From assembly GCA_945890485.1 (NCBI GenBank), contig CAMDCN010000012.1, positions 124,001 to 188,000 of the forward strand: 64,000 nt of DNA. The letters are read 5' to 3'. The notes under the pieces are model-generated. The model did not search any database and was not told the DNA's origin. It saw only the letters and a list, made by a program, of their open reading frames with translations. The translations under genes were made by a program, and so were the position numbers. Positions 24,948-34,766 of this stretch are shown one piece after another (positions within the stretch are counted from its first letter, which is position 1; every line of letters starts with the position of its first letter). This DNA comes from Candidatus Sulfopaludibacter sp. SbA3. Lineage in GTDB: Bacteria > Acidobacteriota > Terriglobia > Bryobacterales > Bryobacteraceae.

Positions 24948-25688
24948 GTGATTACTAATCAAGCGACCGGTACGCGTGTCGACGAAGTAGCGGCAGGCAT
25001 CTATCGCATTTGTACACCGCTCGACGTGATTCCCGGGGGATTCACGTTCAATTCCTATCTGATCGCAGACGATGAGCCCGTTTTGTTCCACACGGGGTAT
25101 AGAAGACTGTTTCCAGTCACGCTTGAGGCCATTGGGAAGATCCTGCCAGCCTCAAAGCTGCGGTGGATCGGTGGATCACACTTTGAAAGTGACGAGTATG
25201 GCGCATTGAACGATCTTCTGGCGGCCGCTCCGGAATCGACACCTTTCGGTTCCGAAATCGGCGTGTTGACTTCCGTGAACGACTTCGCCTCGCGCCCCGC
25301 TCGTGGGTTCGCGGACGGTGAGGAGTTTTCCATCGGCAGCCGCCGGATGAAGTGGCTCTACACGCCCCACGTTCCGCACGGCTGGGATTGCGGTGTCTTG
25401 TTCGATCTCTCCACCGGGACGTTGCTGTGCGGGGATCTGTTCACACAAGCCGGAGCGGACCTGGCGCCAGTAACTGAATCGGAGATACTCACCGCCAGCG
25501 AAGGAATGCGCGGGATGATGGAATACTACGCGCACGGAACGGGCACCTCGGCTGTCTTGGAACGCCTTGCCGGCCTCCAGCCATCGATGCTCGCCTGTCA
25601 GCATGGGAGCGCATATCGAGGCGACGGCGCGGCACTAATCCGAGAGCTTTCGGCCTCGATTCAGAAAGGGGGCGCCAAAGGGGCTTAG
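24948..25688 (+). CDS. MBL-fold metallo-hydrolase, flavodiiron (ODP) type
   Basis: A 246-residue protein starting with GTG at 24948, supported by AGAGGA about 7 bases upstream. It resembles the diiron domain of flavodiiron proteins: GGSHFESDEYG supplies the H-x-E-x-D ligand set in place of the HxHxDH of hydrolases. Further likely ligands lie in TPHVPHGWD, CGDLFTQAG and CQHGSAYRG. No flavodoxin domain is attached. Such proteins may reduce oxygen or nitric oxide or act as hydrolases; which applies is not clear. The gene is intact but lies between two decayed mobile elements and may have moved with one. Confidence 0.8.
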   Translation: MITNQATGTRVDEVAAGIYRICTPLDVIPGGFTFNSYLIADDEPVLFHTGYRRLFPVTLEAIGKILPASKLRWIGGSHFESDEYGALNDLLAAAPESTPFGSEIGVLTSVNDFASRPARGFADGEEFSIGSRRMKWLYTPHVPHGWDCGVLFDLSTGTLLCGDLFTQAGADLAPVTESEILTASEGMRGMMEYYAHGTGTSAVLERLAGLQPSMLACQHGSAYRGDGAALIRELSASIQKGGAKGA

Positions 25689-25889
25689 GAAGGGCGATCG
25701 GAGGGAGTGGCCTTCTGAGCATCCGGCACACGAGTGGCTGGCTGCATCGCAACTGATATCTATTCCGACATCCGGGCCGGGTTTGGCATCTGCTGCGAGG
25801 AGGGCGCGGTCTTGCTCCGCTTGCAGGGTGAACGGGAAGCAAGAACGACGGTGGCTTGAGAACATTGCGTCTTCTGGGTAGAGCTAAAG
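25689..25889. other. Intergenic stretch, nothing recognised
   Basis: About 200 bases between the metallo-hydrolase stop and the 3' end of the transposase remnant. No motif, repeat or coding signature is recognised; it may include the eroded end of the insertion element. Confidence 0.4.
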
Positions 25890-27066
25890 ACTGCAATTAT
25901 CCGTTTGCGGCCGAAATCAGCCCTCCCGTGGTGGCGCCCCCGGCCAGCGCGCGACTGGTTCCAACTGGTCCGCAATGGCCTTCGCCTTCCCGTACTAACT
26001 CGTCAGCTTCCGCGCCACCGTTCGCGCATGTTCGGCCTGCTGCGCCATCCCGTATATCAGTGACGGTCGCGTCGTGATCGCCTCCTGGTCCTTGTCGCCC
26101 GTCCCCATCCGCGACTAGATCCCCGAGCAGTTGTCGTTCAACGCCAACAAGCGCGCCATCGACCGGCTCCGCTTCAGATCCTTCGTCTCGTCGAACATAT
26201 TCTGGGCTTCTGCCCGGTCCCGGTACCCCTGCGCCAATACCCGCACGTCGTTCGGTTCCCAACTCGTCACCACCACCGAAGGTTCATATCAATCCCGATT
26301 GGCGTGCTCGACCCCGTCCCCGGCAAACTAGCTTGCCCATCACCCTTGCCCGAAATCTTCATCGGTGGTTCCGCTAGCTTTCTACGCCACACGATCACCC
26401 GGCGCTGAGCGTCCAGCCAAGCAACTGTACTTGCGCTTCTATGCCGTACTATCCCTGCCCGGTCTCTTGCCCTTCCCCCATCTTGTTCGCAACTCGTCGG
26501 GTTCTTGACTCGTCGGGCGATCGCCCGCGCCACGTTCTGCGTCTGCCACAGCGTGCACAGATTCGGCAACCACCGCTCCTCGGCAACAGCCACCATCCTC
26601 TCGTTGGAGTGGGCATGTCGCCGTAGTGTCCCGCGGCCCCGCGCGACCAGCCCCAGCCCCAAATTGGCGGCTGGGCGTATTCGCTGGCCGACTGGTTGCC
26701 CGCTTGCGCATCGACGTTGGGTACACCTTTGCCCGCAGCGAGGCCCACGACCTGATCGGCAACGGAGGGCCTCGTCCGTGTGGCCATAACTGCGTCGCCG
26801 CTGGGGGCGGAGCCGTGGCTGTAACGGCGTTGACCAGCGAGGATCTCGGCTGTGTCGGGAGCGTTGAGACTGTAGTAATCGAGGGGCAGGACTCGACAAA
26901 CCCGGTCCAGGTTATGCTGACTTTGAGGAAGTCGACGAAATAAGCGAGGAGTCCGTGACGAGTGACCGCCGGGGCGGGTTCCCGATGGAATCCGACCATG
27001 CCGCCGAGGGTGTTGACGCGGTAGGTAGGCGGGCTGTCGATGGGGCGGATGGGGATTTGGACTTTG
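25890..27066 (-). mobile_element. Heavily decayed IS element with DDE (IS4-like) transposase
   Basis: Minus-strand fragments in several frames line up in order with one transposase type. The N-terminal part has LLAYFVDFLKV and CPLDYYSLNAP, then LAGQRRYSH. The middle has DAQAGNQSASEYAQPPIW and LCTLWQTQNVARAI. The C-terminal part has YRDRAEAQNMFDETKDLKR and QEAITTRPSLIYGMAQQAEHA. At least four frameshifts, two stop codons and an apparent loss of about 100 residues between the RRYSH and AGNQSAS segments separate them. Terminal inverted repeats could not be identified, so the ends are approximate. Family assignment below IS4-like is not certain. Confidence 0.75.
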
Positions 27067-27299
27067 AGTGAGCGACCCCAAGGGGGTTGAGAGCGCTCGT
27101 CCCGTTTCGTAGTAACCAGCCCGGCGGAGTATAGCGCGACGGGTGGGGCGGGAATCGCTGCAAAGCGCGTGCAAGGTATGGTCACCGGGAGCCATCACAT
27201 GCCTTGCTTTGTATCGGGAGCTACCGGCAGCCCTGGCCCAAACCCCCACTGACTCAGAGATTTCCGCGTTGCCCGCCGGTAACCTCCCTTCAGCCTTGA
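27067..27299. other. Intergenic stretch before the quinoprotein operon
   Basis: About 230 bases between the transposase remnant and the next operon. No gene is supported. The 5' part may be the eroded IS end; the 3' part should hold the operon promoter. Confidence 0.4.
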
Positions 27300-27305
27300 T
27301 AGTCT
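27300..27305 (+). promoter_or_regulatory. TAGTCT, candidate -10 element of the quinoprotein operon
   Basis: TAGTCT ends 7 bases before the GTG start at 27313, which would make the message leaderless or nearly so. No convincing -35 is found at the usual spacing, and no Shine-Dalgarno is seen. Confidence 0.3.
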
Positions 27306-27312
27306 GTTAGGC

Positions 27313-29280
27313 GTGAAAACCTGTTTCTTGTGGCTGTCTCTGTTCGGAGCAGCGGCCCTATGGGCCCAAGCCCCCGATGGCCGCACCGTCTATCAAACCC
27401 GCTGCTCCGGCTGCCACGGCACCGACGGTAACGGCGGTGAACACGCCCCCACCGTTCTCCCCACCCTCGCCACCAAGAACGACGACGAGGTCACCGCCAT
27501 CATCCGCGAAGGCGTCCCCCGCAAAGGCATGCCCGGCTTCAAGCAACTCCCCGAAGGCGAAGTGAAATCCCTCGTCGCCTACATGCGCACCCTCCAACAA
27601 GCCCGCCGCGGACGCCGCGCCCCCGCCATCCGCCTCGACGTCAAGCTCACCGACGGCACCTCGCTTTCCGGCCTCGCCATCGCCCGCACCAGCCGTGAAC
27701 TCCAACTCCGCACCGACGACCAACGCATCCATCTCCTCCGCAAATCCGGCGACCAATACCGCCGCGTCACCTCCCAAGCCGACTGGCCCAGCATGCACGG
27801 CGACGTCAGCGGCAACCGCTACGCCCCGCTCACCCAAATCACGCCCGCCAATGCCGCCAAACTGGCCGTCAAATGGGTCTTCGCCGTGCCCAACGCCGGA
27901 CGCCTGCAGGGTACACCGCAAGTCCACGACGGCGTGATGTACGTCACGAACACCAACACCGTCATCGCCCTCGATGCCGGCTCCGGTGCCCGTCTCTGGG
28001 AGTTCTCCCGCCCGGCGACCCCCGGCCTGATCGGCAACGCTCGCTCCCCCGGCAACAATCGCAGCGTCACCGTCGCCGGCGACAAGGTCTTCCTGCAGAC
28101 CGACCACGCCCATCTCGTCGCCCTCAATCGCCACACCGGCCAACTGCTCTGGGAAACCGAGATGGCCGACTTCAAAAAGAACTACAACACCACCGGCTCA
28201 CTGCTCGCCGTCGAGAACCTGGTCGTCGCCGGAACCGCTGGCGGCGAAGAGGGCGTCCGCGGCTTTCTCGCCGCCTACGACCAGCAAACCGGCAAAGAGG
28301 TCTGGCGTTTCTGGACGATTCCCGCACCCGGCGAGAAGGGCTCGGAAACCTGGCAGGGCATCGACATCGAACACGGCGGCGGACCCACGTGGCTGACCGG
28401 CAGCTACGACCCTTCGACGAAGACCATCTACTGGCCCACCGGCAACGCCGGGCCCGATTTCAACGGCGATAACCGCCTGGGCGATAACCTCTACACCTGC
28501 TCCATCCTCGCCCTTGACGTTACGACCGGCAAGCTGAAATGGCACTTCCAAACCACGCCGCACGACGAGTGGGATTGGGACGCAGTCCAGCCGGTCGTCC
28601 TCGTCGATACCCAATGGAAGGGCCAACCCCGCAAGCTGCTGCTGCAGGCGAATCGTAACGGCTTCCTCTACGTCCTCGACCGCACCGACGGCAAGATGTT
28701 GCTCGCCAGCCCGATGGTGAAGAAGCTCACCTGGGCCAAGGAAATCGCCCCAGACGGCCGCCCCGTCATGAACCCCAAGCAGGTCCCGACACCCGAAGGT
28801 ACGCTGATCTGCCCTGCCGTCGAAGGCGCCGCCAACTTCTTTTCCACGTCTTTCAACCCCGCGACGCGCCTGTTCTACGTCAACACCCTCGAACGCTGCG
28901 CGGTGTATACGAAACGCACGACGCCAGCCTGGCAAGCGGGACGCAACTACCTCGGAGGCGGCGGACGGCGCGACCCCAACGACAAGCCGCAGAAATTCCT
29001 CCGGGCCTTTGATATTGAGACCGGTAAAGTCGTTTGGGAGCTGCCCCAGGATGGCCCCGGCGACACCTGGACGGGGACGCTGACGACAGCCGGCGGGCTG
29101 GTGATTTTCGGTGATGACGGCGGCTCCCTGGCGGCAGCGGATGCGAAGACCGGCAAGCGCCTTTGGAGCTTTCCTTTCACGGAGTCGTTGCATACCTCGC
29201 CGATGACTTATATGTTCGACAACAAGCAGTATGTGACGCTAGTGAACGGCAGCGTAGTTTATACCTTTGGAGTGGATTAA
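27313..29280 (+). CDS. Cytochrome c-PQQ quinoprotein dehydrogenase
   Basis: A 655-residue exported protein. After a signal peptide (about 1-19) a cytochrome c domain has CSGCH at residues 31-35 and GMPGF as likely axial-ligand region. A short beta-rich segment (about 100-150) precedes an eight-bladed PQQ beta-propeller beginning near DWPSMHGDVSGNRYAPL. The cytochrome is N-terminal, the reverse of classic quinohemoprotein alcohol dehydrogenases. It probably oxidises an alcohol or sugar and passes electrons to its heme. GTG 27313 is the start. Its TAA overlaps the ATG of the next gene (TAATG), so it is coupled to the DUF1592-type cytochrome. Confidence 0.9.
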   Translation: MKTCFLWLSLFGAAALWAQAPDGRTVYQTRCSGCHGTDGNGGEHAPTVLPTLATKNDDEVTAIIREGVPRKGMPGFKQLPEGEVKSLVAYMRTLQQARRGRRAPAIRLDVKLTDGTSLSGLAIARTSRELQLRTDDQRIHLLRKSGDQYRRVTSQADWPSMHGDVSGNRYAPLTQITPANAAKLAVKWVFAVPNAGRLQGTPQVHDGVMYVTNTNTVIALDAGSGARLWEFSRPATPGLIGNARSPGNNRSVTVAGDKVFLQTDHAHLVALNRHTGQLLWETEMADFKKNYNTTGSLLAVENLVVAGTAGGEEGVRGFLAAYDQQTGKEVWRFWTIPAPGEKGSETWQGIDIEHGGGPTWLTGSYDPSTKTIYWPTGNAGPDFNGDNRLGDNLYTCSILALDVTTGKLKWHFQTTPHDEWDWDAVQPVVLVDTQWKGQPRKLLLQANRNGFLYVLDRTDGKMLLASPMVKKLTWAKEIAPDGRPVMNPKQVPTPEGTLICPAVEGAANFFSTSFNPATRLFYVNTLERCAVYTKRTTPAWQAGRNYLGGGGRRDPNDKPQKFLRAFDIETGKVVWELPQDGPGDTWTGTLTTAGGLVIFGDDGGSLAAADAKTGKRLWSFPFTESLHTSPMTYMFDNKQYVTLVNGSVVYTFGVD

Positions 29281-32270
29281 TGAAGTGGTTCTTCCTGGCA
29301 TCCGCCAGTTTGTCGGCAGCGTTCGCCGGACCCGTCGAAACCGGCCTCGAAAAACGGTTCACCGAAACCGTGCAGCCCTTTCTGGCGACCTACTGCATCA
29401 GTTGCCACAGCGGCTCGGCGCCGGCGGCGCAGTTGGATTTCAAGGGTTACTCCACGCTTGCCGATGTCGTGAAGGATCATCCCCGCTGGGCGCTGGTCGC
29501 CGAACGCCTTAAGGCCGGCGATATGCCTCCCAAGCCGATGAAGCACCCGGAGGCCGCGGCGAACAAGCTCGTCATCGACTGGGTGGAAGCCGTCCGCCAC
29601 CACGAAGCCCGCAAGAATGCGGGCGACCCCGGCATCGTCCTCGCCCGCCGACTCAGCAACGCCGAATACAACTACGCCATCCGAGACCTCACCGGCGTCG
29701 ACATTCGCCCCACCCGCGAATTCCCCGTCGACCCCGCCAACCCCGAGGGCTTCGACAATACTGGCGAGTCGCTCGCTATGTCGCCCGCTCTGCTGAACAA
29801 GTATCTGCAGGCAGCCCGCGAGGTCGGCAACCATCTCGTGCTGAAGCCAGACGGCATCGACTTCGCGCCGCACCCGATGCTCGTCGAAACGGACCGCGAG
29901 AAGTACGCCATTCAACGCATCGTCAATTTCTATCTGCAGCAGCCGACGGACTACGCCGCCTATTTCGAAGCTGCATGGCGCTACAAGCATCGCGTGGTTC
30001 TCGGCAAGCCAGCCGCTACGCTAGCCTCCATCGCGGCCGAAGTCAGCGTGAGCCCGAAGTATCTCCCGCAGATCTGGCAGATGCTCGAAGGCCCCCGCGA
30101 AACGGTTGGCCCCATCGCGAAACTGCAAGCGATGTGGCGCGAACTGCCGACGCCTAAAGCCGGGCAAGTCACGCTCGCCAAGGAAGGCACGGTGGAGATG
30201 CGCGACTACGTCCTTCGCGTCCGCGCCCTCACGGCGAAGCACTATTCCAGCCCGCTCGTCCAAGGCCTCAGCGCCACGTCGCAGCCGCTGATGAACTGGA
30301 AGCTCAACCAGTTCGCCCGCAACCGCCGGGACTTCGATCGCGCCGCGCTGCTCGAAGACGGCAAGCCGCTGCCCGAGATCCCCGCCGCGCCCAAACGCGG
30401 CCAGTTCTTCATTCCCGGTAACTTCGACGTCGTCGCCCGCCAAGCCGCGGCCAAGCTGATCGCCTCGCGCCTGGAAGACCAGGAGCCGATTCGCGTTCCC
30501 GCCGGGCAAAGGCCCCAATACGAAGCCGCGTTTGCCCGCTTCGCCAACCTCTTCCCCGATGCGTTCTACATCAGCGAACGCGGCCGTTTTTTCCCGGACC
30601 TGACCCAGGACACCGGCCGCCTGCTCAGCGCCGGCTTCCATAATGTGATGGGTTACTTCCGCGACGATCAGCCGCTTCGCGAGCTGATCCTCGACGCCAA
30701 ACAAACCGCCGAGCTCGAAAAGCTCTGGCAGGAGTTTGACTTCATCGCCGACCACACCATCCGCACCTACACGCAGTATTACTTCAACCAAAGCGGCGAG
30801 ATCCTCGGCAACGGCCGGGAGTCCGGCAGCGAGCGGCCGGTCGACCGGCCCGTGACGCACGAGTCCATTCTGATGGGCTTGCAGGAGAAGTATATGGCCA
30901 AGGCCAGGTCGAATCCGTCGAACAACCCGGTAGCGCTACAAGCGATTCCCGCGCACTACGCTTTCGTCAACGCCGCCATCCGCGCCGTCGAGAAGGCGCG
31001 CGCCGACTCCGAACCCCGCCATCTCAACGCCTTGCTCGATTTCGCCCGCAAGGCTTACCGCCGTCCGCTTACCCCCGCGGAACGCACCGACATTCTGGCC
31101 TACTATCGCCAGATGCGCGACAAGAGCGGCCTGACGCATGAAGAGGCCATCCGCGATTCCGTGGTCGGCATTCTGATGTCGCCCGACTTCAGCTACCGCA
31201 TCGACCTCACGCCCGGCCGCATCTCGAAAGCGCAGCCGTTGAACGACCTCGCTCTCGCCAGCCGCCTGAGCTTCTTCCTCTGGTCCAGCTTGCCGGACGA
31301 GGAGCTGCTGCGCGTAGCCTCCGCCGGCCAACTGCGGCAACCGGGCGTGCTCAGCGCACAAGCTCGCCGCATGTTGAAGGACAAACGCGCCACGCGCTTC
31401 GCCACGGAGTTCGCCGGCCACTGGCTAGGCTTCCGCCGCTTTGAAGAGCACAACGCCGTCGATCGCCAGCGCTTCCCGTCCTTTGACAACGACCTGCGCC
31501 AGGCCATGTTTGAAGAGCCCGTCCGCTTCCTCGGCGACGTGATGCAGCAGAACCGGCCCACGCTCGATCTGCTCTATGGCAAACACACCTTCGTCAATGC
31601 GGTGCTGGCCAAACACTACGGCATGCCGGATGTGGAAGGCAAGGCGGAGCAGTGGATGCGCGTCGACGACGCCAACCGCTACGGCCGCGGCGGCCTGCTG
31701 CCCATGTCCGTCTTCCTCACGCAGAACGCTCCCGGTCTGCGCACCAGCCCCGTCAAACGTGGCTATTGGGTGGCCAAGCGCGTCCTCGGCGAGATGATCC
31801 CGCCGCCCCCGGCCTCTGTTCCGGAGCTGCCGGAGGACGAAGCCAAGGCCGACCTCCCACTCCGCGAAATGCTGGCGAAGCATCGCGAAAACCCGAGCTG
31901 CGCGGGCTGCCACGCCCGCTTCGATTCGCTCGGCTTGGCTTTTGAAGGCTACGGCCCCATCGGCGAAAAGAGGGAGAAGGATCTGGCCAATCGCCCCGTG
32001 GATATCCAAGCGACGTTCCCCGATGGCAGCCAGCGCGAAGGCCTCGACGGGGTGCAAAGCTACATCCGCGCCAAGCGGGAAAACGACTTCCAAGACAACC
32101 TCTGCCGCAAGCTGCTCGCCTACGCCCTCGGACGTTCGCTGCAGCTTTCGGACGAAATCACCGTCGAACAGATGCGCGCCAAGCTAGCCGCCAACGGCAA
32201 CCGCTTCGGCGCGTTGATTGATACGATACTCTCAAGCCCGCAGTTCCTCACCAAACGTGGAGCCAGTTAA
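29280..32270 (+). CDS. PSCyt3-type cytochrome c protein (DUF1587/1592/1588/1585)
   Basis: A 996-residue exported protein. ATG 29280 is chosen because it lies in TAATG with the previous stop and starts the signal peptide MKWFFLASASLSAAFAG. CISCH at residues 39-43 is the first heme motif. A DUF1587-type region (NAEYNYAIRDLTGVD), a long middle part with DUF1595/DUF1592 features (RRPLTPAERTDILAYY), and a DUF1588 region with a second CAGCH motif follow, with DUF1585 at the end (LLAYALGRSLQLSDE). These proteins are frequent in Planctomycetes and Acidobacteria and nearly always precede a DUF1552 gene, as here. Their biochemical role is not established. Confidence 0.9.
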   Translation: MKWFFLASASLSAAFAGPVETGLEKRFTETVQPFLATYCISCHSGSAPAAQLDFKGYSTLADVVKDHPRWALVAERLKAGDMPPKPMKHPEAAANKLVIDWVEAVRHHEARKNAGDPGIVLARRLSNAEYNYAIRDLTGVDIRPTREFPVDPANPEGFDNTGESLAMSPALLNKYLQAAREVGNHLVLKPDGIDFAPHPMLVETDREKYAIQRIVNFYLQQPTDYAAYFEAAWRYKHRVVLGKPAATLASIAAEVSVSPKYLPQIWQMLEGPRETVGPIAKLQAMWRELPTPKAGQVTLAKEGTVEMRDYVLRVRALTAKHYSSPLVQGLSATSQPLMNWKLNQFARNRRDFDRAALLEDGKPLPEIPAAPKRGQFFIPGNFDVVARQAAAKLIASRLEDQEPIRVPAGQRPQYEAAFARFANLFPDAFYISERGRFFPDLTQDTGRLLSAGFHNVMGYFRDDQPLRELILDAKQTAELEKLWQEFDFIADHTIRTYTQYYFNQSGEILGNGRESGSERPVDRPVTHESILMGLQEKYMAKARSNPSNNPVALQAIPAHYAFVNAAIRAVEKARADSEPRHLNALLDFARKAYRRPLTPAERTDILAYYRQMRDKSGLTHEEAIRDSVVGILMSPDFSYRIDLTPGRISKAQPLNDLALASRLSFFLWSSLPDEELLRVASAGQLRQPGVLSAQARRMLKDKRATRFATEFAGHWLGFRRFEEHNAVDRQRFPSFDNDLRQAMFEEPVRFLGDVMQQNRPTLDLLYGKHTFVNAVLAKHYGMPDVEGKAEQWMRVDDANRYGRGGLLPMSVFLTQNAPGLRTSPVKRGYWVAKRVLGEMIPPPPASVPELPEDEAKADLPLREMLAKHRENPSCAGCHARFDSLGLAFEGYGPIGEKREKDLANRPVDIQATFPDGSQREGLDGVQSYIRAKRENDFQDNLCRKLLAYALGRSLQLSDEITVEQMRAKLAANGNRFGALIDTILSSPQFLTKRGAS

Positions 32271-32271
32271 G

Positions 32272-33603
32272 ATGCCCAGTTCTGAACAACCGAAGTCTTC
32301 CCGGATCGCCCGCCGCGCGGTACTCCGCGGCGCCGGCGTCACCATGGCGCTGCCGTGGCTTGAATCGCTCCAGGCCTTCGACGCCAAGCCCGAAACGACG
32401 GTGTTCCCGAAGCGCTTCGGCGTGCTGTTCATGGGCAACGGCATCAATGAGGACCATTGGAGCGCCGAAGGCAACGGCGCTGACATGAAGCTCAGCCGCA
32501 CGCTCTCCGTGCTCGAACCGCTGAAGCACAAGATCAATGTCATCGATGGCCTCTATCTGAAGATGGCCACGGGCCAGGGGATCCATCCGGCGCAGACCGG
32601 CAGCTTGCTCTCCGGCGCGGTGATCCATCGCGGACCCATCATCCACGCTGGCACCACCATCGATCAGATGATCGCCAACCACATTGGCCAGGATACCGCC
32701 CAGCAAAGCCTCGTTCTGGCGTGCGAACAGCCGATGACCGGGTACCACGAGACCAACTTCTCGATGGCCTACAGCTCTCACATTTCCTGGCAAAGCAGCG
32801 ATTCGCCGGTCCCCAACGAAGTCTATCCGTCGCTTGCCTGGGACAGCCTGTTTGAAAATCGCGGCAGCCTGCGCAACCTCAGCATCCTCGACCGCGTGAA
32901 GGACCGCGCTACCGCGCTGACGACGAAGATTAGCGCCACCGACAAAGCCAAGCTCGACGAATACATGACGAGCCTTCGCGAGGTGGAGCGCCGGATCGAA
33001 CGGACCCGCGAGAATAAGGCCACGGCCGATGATGCCGCCAAGGGCAAGAACCGCCCGGCCTGGACGATGGACCGCCCGGCCAACGGCCTGCCCGAAGACC
33101 TCCGCGAACACGCCCGCCTGATGTGCGATATCGTCGCCATCGCCTTCCAGACGGACAAGACCCGCGTTGCCACGCTGCTCCTCGCCCGCGACCTGTCGGC
33201 CCTTTACTACCCGTTCCTGCAGGTGAAAGAAGGGCACCACGCCGCCTCGCACAACAATCTCTCCGATGGCTACGAGCGCATCTCCCGCTTCCATCTCAGC
33301 CAGTTGGCCTATCTCGCCGGCAAGCTCGATGCCATGCCCGAAGGCAATGGCACCGTGCTCGATAACTCCTGCCTGATGTTCCTCAACAACCTTTGGTCCG
33401 GCCGCAAGCACGACAACTCGCGCCTGCCGCTCGTACTGGCCGGAGGTCTGGGCGGCACGCTGAAAACGGGCCGCTCGTTGAACTACCTAAAGGCCGGTGA
33501 CGACAATCGCAAACTATGCAGTCTTTACCTCTCGCTGATGGACCGCGTGGGCGTGAAGCTCGACCGCTTCGGCGATGCTGATCAGCGGCTGACCGACCTA
33601 TAG
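32272..33603 (+). CDS. DUF1552 protein, Tat-like export
   Basis: A 443-residue protein starting at ATG 32272, directly after the DUF1592-type gene. RRAVLRGAGVTMALPWLESL near residues 14-34 is a twin-arginine-type leader. The body matches DUF1552 (FPKRFGVLFMGNGINEDHW, LLSGAVIHRG, and a late HHAASHNN). DUF1552 proteins relate distantly to DUF1501 and to alkaline-phosphatase-like folds; no activity has been shown. Fixed pairing with the preceding cytochrome suggests the two act together in the periplasm, here with a PQQ enzyme in the same operon. Confidence 0.88.
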   Translation: MPSSEQPKSSRIARRAVLRGAGVTMALPWLESLQAFDAKPETTVFPKRFGVLFMGNGINEDHWSAEGNGADMKLSRTLSVLEPLKHKINVIDGLYLKMATGQGIHPAQTGSLLSGAVIHRGPIIHAGTTIDQMIANHIGQDTAQQSLVLACEQPMTGYHETNFSMAYSSHISWQSSDSPVPNEVYPSLAWDSLFENRGSLRNLSILDRVKDRATALTTKISATDKAKLDEYMTSLREVERRIERTRENKATADDAAKGKNRPAWTMDRPANGLPEDLREHARLMCDIVAIAFQTDKTRVATLLLARDLSALYYPFLQVKEGHHAASHNNLSDGYERISRFHLSQLAYLAGKLDAMPEGNGTVLDNSCLMFLNNLWSGRKHDNSRLPLVLAGGLGGTLKTGRSLNYLKAGDDNRKLCSLYLSLMDRVGVKLDRFGDADQRLTDL

Positions 33604-33618
33604 ACAGCAAGGGCGGGG

Positions 33619-34731
33619 CTACCGCGGGTAGCCCTGCCAGATGTATTCGAGCGCGGCCGGCAGCGTCTGCGCCTTCACGGCCCGGTCCGTATGGCCTGCG
33701 TTGCGGGCGAAGACGAACTGGTATTTGTACTTCTTTGCCGCCAGTACCTTGGCCATGTTCTCGTTCGCCAGCACCCAGTCATGGTAATCATCGTTCCGGC
33801 CCAGGTTGTCGCGGTCGCTGATTTCCAGCCATAGGCGAAGCGGCTTCCGCGGCGTGTTCGGAATCAGTGTCGCGTGGAACTCCCACGCACCACGTGGCGT
33901 TTCCGGATTGTACGGCCACTGCTGGTACACGTAGGTGCCCGAATAGGTCAGCACACGCCGGTACCATTCCGGGTGATACCAGGCCATGATGAGCGCCGCC
34001 GAACCGCCGGAGCTGCCGCCCATCGTCGCGCGCCCGTTCGGGTCCTTCGTCAACTTCACGTTGCACTTCTTCTCGACAAGGGGCAGCACCTCGGCTTCCA
34101 CAAACTCGGCGTACTTGCCGGACATCGTGTCGTATTCCAGCCCGCGCTGGCTGCCCTGCGCATCGCCGCTGCCGTTGCCAATCGAGATCGCGATCATCAT
34201 CGGCACCCGCTTCTGATGAATCAGGTTGTCGAGTACGGTGAAGAGCATTCTGTCCGGCCCGTCCGCGCCCACGATGAAGGGTGCGGCCTTGCCCGCGACA
34301 TACTGCTTGGGCACATACACCGCCACCTTTCGCGTGTACGGCGCCGGCTTGCTCTGCACGATTAATTGTCCCGGCTTATTGGGATCCGGCCGGCCAAACG
34401 TTCCGGGCTCGCGCGCGATGCCGGGATAGAACTTGCTATCGGCGGAGGACATGGTGAATTCGAAAATCTCGCCCTGCGGCACGCCGGGCTGCACGGTGGT
34501 TTCCGGCGCGGCGGGATGCGTCGGTCCGATGATGAAATTGCCGTTCTTATTCACGGGCGGCACGGTGCCGTCGGGTAGCTCTTTGGCCTTCACGTACCCC
34601 GGGGTGTTCGGGTCGCGCGTTGGGGGCGCGGGGCGCGGGGGACGGGCGGGACGCGGAGGAGTAGCCGGTGGCTCCTGGGCCGTGGCCATCATCATGCCGG
34701 TCAAAAACGCAACACTGAGAAATCGAAACAT
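33619..34731 (-). CDS. Secreted esterase of the alpha/beta-hydrolase fold
   Basis: A 370-residue protein with a signal peptide (first 18 residues) and a Pro/Arg-rich stretch after it. The nucleophile elbow is GGSSGGSAAL, typical of enterochelin-esterase or feruloyl-esterase-like proteins, with an acid in the EISDRDNLG region and a histidine in RNAGHTDRA near the end. It probably hydrolyses carbohydrate-linked esters outside the cytoplasm; the substrate is inferred only from family. It is the last gene of a minus-strand run and ends 15 bases from the convergent DUF1552 gene. Confidence 0.85.
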   Translation of the reverse strand: MFRFLSVAFLTGMMMATAQEPPATPPRPARPPRPAPPTRDPNTPGYVKAKELPDGTVPPVNKNGNFIIGPTHPAAPETTVQPGVPQGEIFEFTMSSADSKFYPGIAREPGTFGRPDPNKPGQLIVQSKPAPYTRKVAVYVPKQYVAGKAAPFIVGADGPDRMLFTVLDNLIHQKRVPMMIAISIGNGSGDAQGSQRGLEYDTMSGKYAEFVEAEVLPLVEKKCNVKLTKDPNGRATMGGSSGGSAALIMAWYHPEWYRRVLTYSGTYVYQQWPYNPETPRGAWEFHATLIPNTPRKPLRLWLEISDRDNLGRNDDYHDWVLANENMAKVLAAKKYKYQFVFARNAGHTDRAVKAQTLPAALEYIWQGYPR

Positions 34732-34766
34732 GCTGCGAATCTTATCGCAACCGGCGTGCGCCGTCT

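Noticed and set aside
24669-25091. A minus-strand gene behind the terminator
   Set aside because: Half of it is antisense to the metallo-hydrolase, and the rest has no recognisable domain or ribosome site.
26131-26331. A plus-strand gene in the IS remnant
   Set aside because: The opposite strand carries the ordered transposase segments, so the plus frame is incidental.
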